A stretch of DNA of 16,986 nucleotides from Candidatus Melainabacteria bacterium (GTDB lineage Bacteria; Cyanobacteriota; Vampirovibrionia; 2-02-FULL-35-15), in the NCBI GenBank assembly GCA_023250175.1, contig JAHFBD010000019.1, positions 1-16,986 of the forward strand, read 5' to 3'. The position numbers and the translations under genes were made by a program. The notes beneath the pieces are model-generated. The model had not been told where the DNA came from. It saw nothing but the letters and a program-made list of their open reading frames with translations, and did no database searches. This document shows, one piece after another, positions 6,549-13,774 of this stretch; within the stretch, counting starts at the first letter, position 1, and every line of letters begins with the position of its first letter.

Positions 6549-7091
6549 ATGAAGAAAAATTTAAAAGAAAGATATAAAAAAGAAATAATGCAAGATTTGA
6601 TGAAAAAGCTTAAATATTCGAATGTTTTCCAAGTGCCAAAGCTGGAAAAGATTGTAGTAAATATGGGTATGGGTGAAGCCATGTCAGATTCTAAATTTCT
6701 TGATGGTGGCTTAAATGATTTGAAACTAATAACCGGACAAAAACCCGTTATCACAAGAGCAAAAAAAGCAATTGCAACATATAAAATTAGACAAGGTGGC
6801 CCAGTTGGATGTATGGTTACTTTAAGAGGTCAAAGAATGTATGATTTCTTTAGTAAGTTGGTTAACTTTATTCTTCCAAGATTAAGAGATTTTAGAGGAG
6901 TATCACCTAAAAGCTTTGACGGAAAAGGTAATTACAATTTGGGTTTAAAAGAACAAACAGTTTTTCCAGAAATTAACTTTGACAAGCTTGATAATGTTAG
7001 AGGTATGGATATAGCAATTGTAACTACAGCTAAGTCAGATGAAGAGGCTAGAGTATTGCTAAGTGCATTAGGCATGCCATTTAGGAATTAG
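6549..7091 (+). CDS. rplE: 50S ribosomal protein L5
   Basis: L5 binds 5S rRNA and P-site tRNA in the central protuberance. Diagnostic segments are VPKLEKIVVNMGMGEA, ITGQKPVITRAKKAIATYKIR, GCMVTLRGQRMYDF, LPRLRDFRGVSPKSFDGKGN and the C-terminal TTAKSDEEARVLLSALGMPF. I chose the ATG at 6549, which gives 181 codons including the stop (180 residues, the normal length) and is preceded by GGTGG at a good distance. An in-frame ATG at 6537 would add four residues (MVVI) but has no ribosome binding site. The gene is followed not by rpsN but by a tRNA gene. Confidence 0.96.
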   Translation: MKKNLKERYKKEIMQDLMKKLKYSNVFQVPKLEKIVVNMGMGEAMSDSKFLDGGLNDLKLITGQKPVITRAKKAIATYKIRQGGPVGCMVTLRGQRMYDFFSKLVNFILPRLRDFRGVSPKSFDGKGNYNLGLKEQTVFPEINFDKLDNVRGMDIAIVTTAKSDEEARVLLSALGMPFRN

Positions 7092-7193
7092 GGCTGAGAA
7101 TGATGAGTATAAATGGTAAAATAGTCAGGCGATTAGGTTTAGAGAGTAATTTAATTCTAGCTACTGGTTCTCTGGTTTCTGATTCTTTAGGAA

Positions 7194-7265
7194 GCGGGTG
7201 TAATTCAGTGGTAGAATGCAAGCTTCCCAAGCTTGACGTCGCGGGTTCGAGTCCCGTCGCCCGCT
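7194..7265 (+). tRNA. tRNA-Gly, anticodon CCC
   Basis: A complete 72-nt cloverleaf can be folded by hand. The acceptor arm GCGGGTG pairs with CGCCCGC (one T-G wobble). The D arm is ATTC/GAAT with loop AGTGGTA. The anticodon arm CAAGC/GCTTG carries loop TTCCCAA, giving anticodon CCC for the codon GGG. The variable loop is ACGTC. The T arm GCGGG/CCCGT carries the TTCGAGT loop. The discriminator base is T, as usual for bacterial tRNA-Gly. CCA is not encoded and must be added after transcription. The gene lies on the operon strand between rplE and rpsN, with 102 and 62 nt on either side, and I see no promoter of its own. It is therefore probably cut out of the r-protein transcript by RNase P and 3' processing enzymes. 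Confidence 0.96.
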
Positions 7266-7327
7266 TGTCTTTTAAGGAATAAGTAAGAAAAAAAGATTTA
7301 AAAAATAAACTAGGAGTAATAGAGAAA

Positions 7328-7534
7328 ATGGCAAAACTTTGTATGGTTGAAAAAGATAGGGCGAAAAGGATCCTAGCGGCAAAAGGCAAATATCCTAGAG
7401 TAAAATTACACAATCGTTGTAGAAAGTGTGGACGTTCAAGAGGTTATTATAGAGATTTTGGTCTTTGTCGGCTTTGTTTAAGAAGTATGGCACACTTAGG
7501 ACTTCTTCCAGGTGTTGTGAAAGCAAGTTGGTAG
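7328..7534 (+). CDS. rpsN: 30S ribosomal protein S14, zinc-binding type
   Basis: S14 assembles late into the 30S head. The 68-residue protein carries two CxxC pairs (Cys31, Cys34, Cys47, Cys50), the zinc knuckle of the short C+ form, and ends GLLPGVVKASW as type Z S14 does. The usual short form is 61 residues; this one is about seven longer before the knuckle. Its start MAKLCMVEKDRAKR resembles the start of the longer zinc-free form found in Cyanobacteria, so it looks intermediate. A strong AGGAG precedes the ATG. It lies 62 nt after the tRNA gene and 15 nt before rpsH. Confidence 0.96.
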   Translation: MAKLCMVEKDRAKRILAAKGKYPRVKLHNRCRKCGRSRGYYRDFGLCRLCLRSMAHLGLLPGVVKASW

Positions 7535-7549
7535 GAGTAAGGGAAAATT

Positions 7550-7951
7550 ATGGCAAATACAGATAATATAAGTGATATGTTAACAAGAGTTAGAAATGCA
7601 GTTAATGTTATGCATGAGACTGTAGAGATGCCCTCTTCAAAACTAAAAGTCAGAGTTGCAGAAGTCTTAAAAAAAGAAGGATATATTTCATCTTATGAAA
7701 TTGTTGGAACTGATTCAATAATGAAGAAACTAAAAATTACATTAAAGTATGGGCCTCGTGGTGAGAAAGTAATTACTGGGATTAAGAAAATATCAAAACA
7801 AGGATTGAGAGTTTATACAAAATCTAAAGAAGCACCAAGAGTTTTAGATGGTTTAGGTGTTTCTATTATTAGTACTAGTAAAGGACTAATAACTGATCGC
7901 CAAGCTAGAAAAGAAGGTATTGGTGGAGAAGTTCTTTGTCAAGTTTGGTAG
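7550..7951 (+). CDS. rpsH: 30S ribosomal protein S8
   Basis: S8 binds helix 21 of 16S rRNA and, in E. coli, also represses the spc operon. The 133-residue sequence is canonical: ISDMLTRVRNAVNVMHETVEMPSSKLKV at residues 8-35 (non-contiguous motif), VLKKEGYI, then the C-terminal GLRVYTKSKEAPRVLDGLGVSIISTSKGLITD region ending GGEVLCQVW. AGGAG and AAGGG lie just before the ATG. Whether S8 autoregulation operates here is unknown; I did not identify an S8-binding mimic in the rplX-rplE junction. Confidence 0.97.
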   Translation: MANTDNISDMLTRVRNAVNVMHETVEMPSSKLKVRVAEVLKKEGYISSYEIVGTDSIMKKLKITLKYGPRGEKVITGIKKISKQGLRVYTKSKEAPRVLDGLGVSIISTSKGLITDRQARKEGIGGEVLCQVW

Positions 7952-8002
7952 GGTTAATAGGGATATTTGTGAAATAGGTAGAATCGGAGAGAAGGAATAG
8001 AA

Positions 8003-8563
8003 ATGTCAAGAGTAGGTAAAAATCCAGTTGAGCTGCCAGAGAAGGTCGAGGCAATAATTACTGATTCGCCAAGTGGACAAGTAGTGAAGGTAAAAGGACC
8101 TAAGGGTGAGCTTGAAACTATTTTTAGAAAAGAAATAAAAATTGCTAAGGAAGATAAAAAATTAGTATTAAGCCGAATAAGCAATGAAAAGCTAGTAAAG
8201 AGTTTGCATGGAATGTCTAGAGCTATGCTTCATAACATGATAGTAGGTGTTACCCAAGGATTTAAAAAAGAATTAGATATTGTTGGTGTTGGCTATCGTG
8301 CCCAGTTGCAAGGTTCAAAGCTAGTTTTACAAATAGGTTATAGTCATCAGGTTGAGATTGAGCCTCCTAATAAAGATACGAAGATTGAAGTGGATAAAAA
8401 TCAAACACATATAGTTGTTGTTGGTATTCATAAACAAGCAGTTGGTGATTTAGCTTCACGGATTAGAGATGTTAGACTACCAGAACCATATAAAGGTAAA
8501 GGGATTAAGTATAGTGATGAAAGAATTAGAAGAAAGGTTGGAAAGTCAGCAGCTAAGAAATAG
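8003..8563 (+). CDS. rplF: 50S ribosomal protein L6
   Basis: L6 lies near the factor-binding site of the large subunit beside the sarcin-ricin loop. The protein begins MSRVGKNPVELPEKVE and has the two repeated alpha/beta domains; the second contains GVGYRAQLQGSKLVLQIGYSH and the terminal signature LPEPYKGKGIKYSDERIRRK. The 186 residues are slightly above the usual 177-180. AAGGA lies 8 nt before the ATG. It stands between rpsH and rplR in standard order. Confidence 0.97.
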   Translation: MSRVGKNPVELPEKVEAIITDSPSGQVVKVKGPKGELETIFRKEIKIAKEDKKLVLSRISNEKLVKSLHGMSRAMLHNMIVGVTQGFKKELDIVGVGYRAQLQGSKLVLQIGYSHQVEIEPPNKDTKIEVDKNQTHIVVVGIHKQAVGDLASRIRDVRLPEPYKGKGIKYSDERIRRKVGKSAAKK

Positions 8564-8573
8564 GTGATTAAAT

Positions 8574-8942
8574 ATGATAATTAAAGCTTCAAGAAAAGAT
8601 AAAAGAAACAAAAGACATTTTAGGGTACGGCTTAAAATAAAAGGTACAGAACTTAGACCAAGATTGGCTGTTTTTACCTCTAATAAACATCAATATGCTC
8701 AGCTAATTGACGATAATAAAGGACATACTCTTTTATCTTGTTCTACTGTATCACCGACCCTTAAAGGTGAGTTAAAATCTACCTGGACAAAAGAGGCTGC
8801 TAAAAAACTTGGAGAAATCTTGGCAAAAGAAGCAGTAAAAAAAGGTATTAAAGAAGTTGTTTTTGATCGTGGTGGAAATAGATATCATGGGAAAATCTTA
8901 GCACTGGCAGAAAGTGCAAGAGAACATGGTTTAGCGTTTTAG
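8574..8942 (+). CDS. rplR: 50S ribosomal protein L18
   Basis: L18 binds 5S rRNA with L5 and brings it to the large subunit. The 122-residue protein is typical: a basic N-terminus (KASRKDKRNKRHFRVRLKIKG within residues 4-24), LRPRLAVFTSNKHQYAQLIDD, and the C-terminal VVFDRGGNRYHGKILALAESAREHGL motif that defines the family. It starts 10 nt after the rplF stop. Confidence 0.97.
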   Translation: MIIKASRKDKRNKRHFRVRLKIKGTELRPRLAVFTSNKHQYAQLIDDNKGHTLLSCSTVSPTLKGELKSTWTKEAAKKLGEILAKEAVKKGIKEVVFDRGGNRYHGKILALAESAREHGLAF

Positions 8943-8970
8943 TAAAAAGTAGTTTATTTGAGAGGAATAT

Positions 8971-9738
8971 ATGTCAGAAGAAGAAAAAAATCAAGAACAA
9001 AATGAAGAAACAAAACCTGAAAATGTCACACCTGCTATTGGGCAAGATTTAGAATCTTCAGTGGTTACTAATGAATTAACAGAAGAAAGTAAACCTGAAG
9101 AAGGTAAGCCTGAAGAGAGTGGTGAAGAAGAGGATGAGTTAACTGGTATTGAAGAAGCTACTGAATTAGAAATTGTTCAAAAAGTTACAAAGAAGGACTC
9201 CAAGAAAAAGAAAAAAAGACGTGGTGATAAATCTGGACAAGATAAGAAAGCAGATTCTGAGTGGATTGAAAAGGTTGTACAAATCAGAAGAGTTACAAAG
9301 GTTGTAAAAGGTGGTAAAAAACTTAGCTTTAGAGCCGTTATAATCGTTGGCAATGCTAAAGGACAAGTTGGAGTTGGGGTTGGCAAGGCTATTGAAGTTA
9401 TAAGTGCTATCCAAAAGGGTGTTGCTGATGCTAAAAAAAATCTTGTTACTATCCCATTAGTAAAATCTACAATTCCTCATCAAATAATTGGTAGGGGAGG
9501 AGCAGCAAAAGTACTTCTTAAACCTGCAAGAGAAGGTACGGGTATAAAAGCCGGTGGTTCTGCAAGAACTGTTCTTGAGCTTGGTGGAGTTGGGGATATT
9601 TTGTCAAAATCTTTAGGTTCAAGATCTCCATTAAATGTAGCAAGAGCAACTCTTGATGGATTAAAGCATTTACGAAAATTTGATGAGGTTGCTAAATTAA
9701 GAAATATGAGTGTAAAAGAAATGGTTGTTGCAAATTAA
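8971..9738 (+). CDS. rpsE: 30S ribosomal protein S5 with ~95-residue acidic/basic N-terminal extension
   Basis: S5 shapes the decoding site and mRNA entry channel. The core starts near residue 95 with WIEKVVQIRRVTKVVKGGKK, then LSFRAVIIVGNAKGQVGVGVGKA and the C-terminal AREGTGIKAGGSARTVLELGGV and SPLNVARATLDGL segments, close to the cyanobacterial sequence. S5 is normally 165-175 residues; this one is 255. Residues 1-70 are strongly acidic with repeated KPEE units, and residues 71-93 switch to a lysine run (KKDSKKKKKRRGDK). No ATG lies between residue 1 and the core, and GAGAGGAA sits just before the ATG at 8971, so the long form is what the sequence supports. rpmD (L30), which usually follows, is absent. 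Confidence 0.97.
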   Translation: MSEEEKNQEQNEETKPENVTPAIGQDLESSVVTNELTEESKPEEGKPEESGEEEDELTGIEEATELEIVQKVTKKDSKKKKKRRGDKSGQDKKADSEWIEKVVQIRRVTKVVKGGKKLSFRAVIIVGNAKGQVGVGVGKAIEVISAIQKGVADAKKNLVTIPLVKSTIPHQIIGRGGAAKVLLKPAREGTGIKAGGSARTVLELGGVGDILSKSLGSRSPLNVARATLDGLKHLRKFDEVAKLRNMSVKEMVVAN

Positions 9739-9767
9739 TAAAAACAAGGAAGCGTTGAGGTAAAGAA

Positions 9768-10229
9768 ATGAAGCTCATAGATTTAAAATCAGCTAAGGGA
9801 TCAAGAAGAAAAGCAAAAGAAGTAGGACGTGGTAGAGCTTCTGGTCATGGTAAAACCTGTTGTAGAGGAAATAATGGGCAAGGACAAAGATCTGGTGGGG
9901 GTAAGAGGCCTGGTTTTGAAGGTGGACAAACTCCTTTATATAGAAGACTTCCAAAGTTTCAAACAAATGAAAGACCAAACAGACGCTCTTGGACTATTGT
10001 AAATCTAAGAGATCTTGAAAGACTGTCTGCTTGTAAAGAAATTACACCTCAGGTATTAGTAGAAAAAGGGATTATTGATGGTATTAATGATGGGGTAAGA
10101 GTTTTAGGTGAGGGAGAATTAAAATTTCAAGTTGTTATTAAAGCGCACTATTTTACGCAAACAGCTAAAGATAAGATAGAATCATCCGGAGGTAAGTGGG
10201 AAGTAATAGGAGTTAAGTCTAAACTTTAA
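9768..10229 (+). CDS. rplO: 50S ribosomal protein L15
   Basis: L15 is a late-assembling large-subunit protein with a long extended N-terminus that threads through 23S rRNA. Signatures are GSRRKAKEVGRGRASGHGKT, the glycine/arginine-rich GNNGQGQRSGGGKRPGFEGG, PLYRRLPKF and the folded C-terminal domain with VLGEGEL and VVIKAHYFT. The 153 residues fit the family. GAGG lies before the ATG. It follows rpsE by 29 bp with no rpmD between, and secY starts 23 bp later. Confidence 0.97.
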   Translation: MKLIDLKSAKGSRRKAKEVGRGRASGHGKTCCRGNNGQGQRSGGGKRPGFEGGQTPLYRRLPKFQTNERPNRRSWTIVNLRDLERLSACKEITPQVLVEKGIIDGINDGVRVLGEGELKFQVVIKAHYFTQTAKDKIESSGGKWEVIGVKSKL

Positions 10230-10252
10230 TAGTTCTAATCTAATATTTATCT

Positions 10253-11716
10253 ATGTCAGTTCAAACAAGAAAATCAGGTAAAGAAGCAGATTTTGCAACA
10301 TTTTTAGAAATGTTTAAAGCTGCTGGTCTTATGCCTAAGGTTTTATATACGGTAGGAATGCTTGCTATTTATAGGCTTGGAGTTCATATTCCATTAATAG
10401 GAGTTGACCATGACTTATTAAAGAGATCAAATGCTTTGTCTAGTGGGCTTTTAGGACTGGTAGATTTATTTGCAGGCGGAGCTTTAAGTGCCTTATCCAT
10501 ATTTGCACTTGGTATTGGTCCTTATATTACGTCTTCAATTATTATGCAATTAATGACTGAGGTAATACCAGCATTAAAAGCTCTTCAAAAAGATCAAGGT
10601 GATCAAGGGCGGAAGCAATTTCAACAAATCTCAAGACGTACAACAGTAGTTCTAGCTATGATACAGTCACTTGCATTAGCAAGATTTCTTGATGTGGCTG
10701 GTGTTGCTCAATCAGGAACACCACTTTTTTATTTGAATACTATTGTTATATTAACTTGCTCTAGTGTTTTTATAATGTGGCTAGGGGAAGTTATTACTGA
10801 ACGAGGTATTGGTAATGGTGCATCAATATTGATTTTTATAGGGATTGCTTCAAGAATGCCCATTATGATTCGCGATACTATTACAGCAACAAATAATGGT
10901 ACTACGCCTTCATGGGGAGTAGCAACATTACTTTTAATTTTTGCAGTTTTAATAATTCTAATTATTTGTATTCAAGAAGGCGCAAGGAAAATTTTAATTT
11001 TAGGTGCACGTAGACAAGTCGCTGGTGGTAAAGTAACAGCAGCTCCAGATCACTATATGCCATTTCGTATAAACCCGGCAGGGGTTTTGCCTATTATATT
11101 TGCAAGCTCTTTAATGTTTCTACCATTGCAGTTATTAGCCTTTGCCGGATTACAGAATAAATCCATTTCAATTACACTAAGAGACTTTTTTACAAATACC
11201 CCAGGATTTGCTCAAGTTAGCTTTGCTTTATCACGAGTCAAAGTCCAAGAAAGCTATATCTTTACTGACTTTGGGAAATGGCTTTCATTACAAATAGAAT
11301 ATTTATTTAGAAGTGGGCATTGGCAACATTCACTTGTATATTTTTTATTAATCATAGTGTTTTCATATTTTTATGCATCTTTAATTTTAAATCCAAGAGA
11401 AATTGCAGAAAACTTAAAAAAGAATGGATCAGCAATACAAGGTGTTAAGCCAGGTAAGCCAACAAGTGATTATTTAGATTTGATAGTTAATAGAATTATT
11501 TTTATTGGTGCTATTGCAATAGGACTAGTTGCTGTTTTACCAATTCATGCAGAAAGCCTTTGTCAAGTAACTACTTTAGGTGGACTGGGTAGTACATCAT
11601 TAATTATTTTAGTTGGTGTAGCAATTGATACCAGAAATCAAATAATTACTTATGCTCAAACACATAGATATCAAACAAGAAGTATCTTAAATTTTGGTTC
11701 AAAACGACCGTTGTAA
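10253..11716 (+). CDS. secY: Protein translocase subunit SecY
   Basis: SecY is the channel of the Sec translocon in the inner membrane; it exports unfolded proteins and inserts membrane proteins with SecA or the ribosome. The 487-residue protein has ten predicted membrane segments. Family signatures include AGLMPKVLYTVGMLAIYRLG, FAGGALSALSIFALGIGPYITSSI (plug and second membrane segment, split here), the TERGIGNGASILIF motif in the cytosolic C4 region, a conserved FRINPAGVLPIIFASS segment and the C-terminal NPREIAENLKKNG loop. There is no visible Shine-Dalgarno sequence before the ATG. It closes the r-protein genes in standard position, but the next gene is not adk, map or infA. Confidence 0.97.
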   Translation: MSVQTRKSGKEADFATFLEMFKAAGLMPKVLYTVGMLAIYRLGVHIPLIGVDHDLLKRSNALSSGLLGLVDLFAGGALSALSIFALGIGPYITSSIIMQLMTEVIPALKALQKDQGDQGRKQFQQISRRTTVVLAMIQSLALARFLDVAGVAQSGTPLFYLNTIVILTCSSVFIMWLGEVITERGIGNGASILIFIGIASRMPIMIRDTITATNNGTTPSWGVATLLLIFAVLIILIICIQEGARKILILGARRQVAGGKVTAAPDHYMPFRINPAGVLPIIFASSLMFLPLQLLAFAGLQNKSISITLRDFFTNTPGFAQVSFALSRVKVQESYIFTDFGKWLSLQIEYLFRSGHWQHSLVYFLLIIVFSYFYASLILNPREIAENLKKNGSAIQGVKPGKPTSDYLDLIVNRIIFIGAIAIGLVAVLPIHAESLCQVTTLGGLGSTSLIILVGVAIDTRNQIITYAQTHRYQTRSILNFGSKRPL

Positions 11717-11730
11717 GTGGCTTTTAAACA

Positions 11731-12495
11731 GTGTTATCAAGACTAAATCAAGTGAATGTTTTTATTGGTACATTAACATTAAGTTTGATTGAAATTTATA
11801 CAGTTCTTACTAAGGATCGTTTAGTAATTAAGCGAATATTTGTTTCTACTTTTCTGGATAATTTACGGAAAATTGCTTGGAGTTGTTTACCAATTTCTTT
11901 GCTTACAGTTAGTACTAGTGCTATTGTTTATTCATTTCATATTGCACCAGAATTTTATACTCGAGGACTAAGCGTGTATTTGGGAGGTATTGTTGCTCTT
12001 GCACTTATTCGTGAGGGTGCTCCGGTTATGGGGGCATTAGCAATCATTATGCAATATTGCTCAGGCATGACTGCTCAAATTGCTTCTATGAAGGTGACTG
12101 AACAGTTAGATGCAATGAAATTGGCTAAAGCTAATCCTGCTATTTATTTGCTTTTACCAATGATTTGTAGTGGGATTATTGGATTTCCATTGGTGATAGT
12201 GATTTGTATTTTAGTGAGTATACTTGTTAATTATTTAACATCCAATTTATTAATTAACATTACTTATCAGGTATACACGACATCGATTTCTAATGCAGTG
12301 GTTATAAAAGATTTAATTTTGGTTTTAGTTAAGTCATCTATATTTGGTTTTGTGTCTACCTTAGTAAGTTTTACTTGTGGAATTTTAACTGTAGGTGGTT
12401 CTAAATCAGTAGGTAATGCTACAAGACTTTCAGTAATAATTAACTTTGCTTTAGTTGTGATTTTGGATTATATAATTACGGCGTTGTGGTTGTAA
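11731..12495 (+). CDS. MlaE/YrbE-family lipid ABC transporter permease
   Basis: The 254-residue protein belongs to the MlaE (DUF140) permease family, whose members (MlaE of proteobacteria, TGD1 of plastids, Ycf63 of algae and Cyanobacteria) move phospholipids across the envelope with an MlaF-type ATPase and an MlaD-type MCE protein. Family motifs are ALIREGAPVMGAL (91-103), SMKVTEQLDAM (119-129) and GGSKSVGNAT (222-231), with five or six hydrophobic segments. The stretch between the first two motifs, QYCSGMTAQIA, departs from the usual GRVGSAIAAELG pattern. The start is a GTG, 14 bp after secY, without a clear ribosome binding site, so translation may be coupled to secY. No ATPase or MCE partner is in the window. 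Family membership is firm; the cargo is unknown. Confidence 0.88.
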   Translation: MLSRLNQVNVFIGTLTLSLIEIYTVLTKDRLVIKRIFVSTFLDNLRKIAWSCLPISLLTVSTSAIVYSFHIAPEFYTRGLSVYLGGIVALALIREGAPVMGALAIIMQYCSGMTAQIASMKVTEQLDAMKLAKANPAIYLLLPMICSGIIGFPLVIVICILVSILVNYLTSNLLINITYQVYTTSISNAVVIKDLILVLVKSSIFGFVSTLVSFTCGILTVGGSKSVGNATRLSVIINFALVVILDYIITALWL

Positions 12496-12523
12496 TGTCC
12501 TTGCAGTCCTTCTCTTCTAGCAG

Positions 12524-13690
12524 TTAAGCCACTTTTATTTTTTCTTTATCTTCTGAAAGATATGTCTCAATGGTCTTTGCAAAATCATTCTCTAATTGAG
12601 AAAAATCTTTTTCAGTTTCTTTTAAAAGTTTCTGTCTTTCAATATCTGGTAGAAAAGCAGCTTTTACTCCATTAATTGTTAATTGTTTGATTTGATTCCA
12701 ATTGGTTATTAAATTATTTGCCCAGAGTTGTGTAAGCTGTTGTCTCAAAGTGATTTGGGACATAAGTCGATTATCTGTTGCCAGGTTTATATTCATTCCT
12801 TCTTCTAGAAATTTTCTTATGGGGTGCTCTGGATAGCTGTCTACTGCTTTGATTTGAACATGGCTCCATGGAGCCATCTCAATGGGAATTTTATTTTCAA
12901 TAACAAATTCTTTTAATTTGTTATCATCAAGGAGTCTTAATGCATGTGCAAGTCTATCTGCTCCATACTCAATTGCTTTTTTAATTGATTCGACACCACT
13001 TATGTTACCGGAAGATTTTGTTTCTCCTGCATGAATTGTTAAACCAATACCATGCTTTGGACCCTCTTTTTTTATATATTTAAGTGCCTCAGCATGTTCT
13101 TCAATTGAGTGCTTTGATTCATCACCAGCAAGATCAAAGCCATGGATCATTGAAGTAGGTCTTTGAGCAAGTTCAATTGCTAAGCCAGCAGTTTTTAGTG
13201 AATCTTCTTTTGTCCCAAATCTTTGGGCTAGAATAGTAAGGTACATTCTCATGTTATAGCCACAATTCTCCTGAACCCACTTAGAGCCTTCTTTGAGACC
13301 TTCTTCTACTGCTTCAACAATTTCTTTTGGCTCTCCACCTTTATTTAAAATACTAGTTCTTGTTTCAAGGACTTTTACATTATCCTTTGCTGCTTCTTGT
13401 ACAATTCCAAATGTTGCACGTTTAAATTGTGATGGAGTATGAACATGCTTTGGAACTTTATAATATGCATTTAGAATATCAGTTATGCTTTCATAAGATG
13501 GTTTGATGAGTTGTAATAATTTTGGAATCTCTTCATTAGAAATACCATTTTCTTTCATGAATATTTCAATGTCCTCTTTACGAGTAGAGCCTCCAATATG
13601 AAGATGTAATTCTGTTTTCGGTACTTTTTTAAATAAATTCTTTAAGTCAGATGGTATAGAAGGATATCTAATCGTATCTAAGTATGTCAT
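12524..13690 (-). CDS. add: Adenosine deaminase-family metal-dependent hydrolase
   Basis: The 388-residue protein is a TIM-barrel deaminase. Zinc ligands and catalytic residues are visible: His29 and His31 in KTELHLHIGGS, Gly189 in DLAGDE, His220 and Glu223 in HAGE, His249 in RLAHAL and Asp306 in LATDN. Adenosine deaminase turns adenosine into inosine in purine salvage. Two substrate-contact positions differ from the mammalian enzyme: the Asp of HxHLDG (which binds the 5'-OH) is Gly33, and the second Asp of TDD is Asn307. As I recall, TDN with NRLMS also occurs in actinobacterial adenosine deaminases, so only Gly33 is clearly unusual. Adenosine is the likeliest substrate but not certain. It is the last gene of the minus-strand group, 84 bp after rplC, and its 3' end faces mlaE with 28 bp between. 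No alternative start is available because a stop lies just upstream. Confidence 0.85.
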   Translation of the reverse strand: MTYLDTIRYPSIPSDLKNLFKKVPKTELHLHIGGSTRKEDIEIFMKENGISNEEIPKLLQLIKPSYESITDILNAYYKVPKHVHTPSQFKRATFGIVQEAAKDNVKVLETRTSILNKGGEPKEIVEAVEEGLKEGSKWVQENCGYNMRMYLTILAQRFGTKEDSLKTAGLAIELAQRPTSMIHGFDLAGDESKHSIEEHAEALKYIKKEGPKHGIGLTIHAGETKSSGNISGVESIKKAIEYGADRLAHALRLLDDNKLKEFVIENKIPIEMAPWSHVQIKAVDSYPEHPIRKFLEEGMNINLATDNRLMSQITLRQQLTQLWANNLITNWNQIKQLTINGVKAAFLPDIERQKLLKETEKDFSQLENDFAKTIETYLSEDKEKIKVA

Positions 13691-13774
13691 GCCTCAATGA
13701 TAAACTTAATAACATAGAATGGCTCTTTAAAATAACGGTTTAAGAATTTTTGTTGATAAGTTGTAAGGTAATTC

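Noticed and set aside
7100..7282. 60-codon frame spanning the tRNA
   Set aside because: Most of its C-terminal half is simply the tRNA-Gly gene read as protein, a common spurious call.
7081..7413. 110-codon minus-strand frame across tRNA and rpsN
   Set aside because: It is antisense to rplE end, tRNA and rpsN, and contains the antisense translation of the tRNA; a typical artefact.
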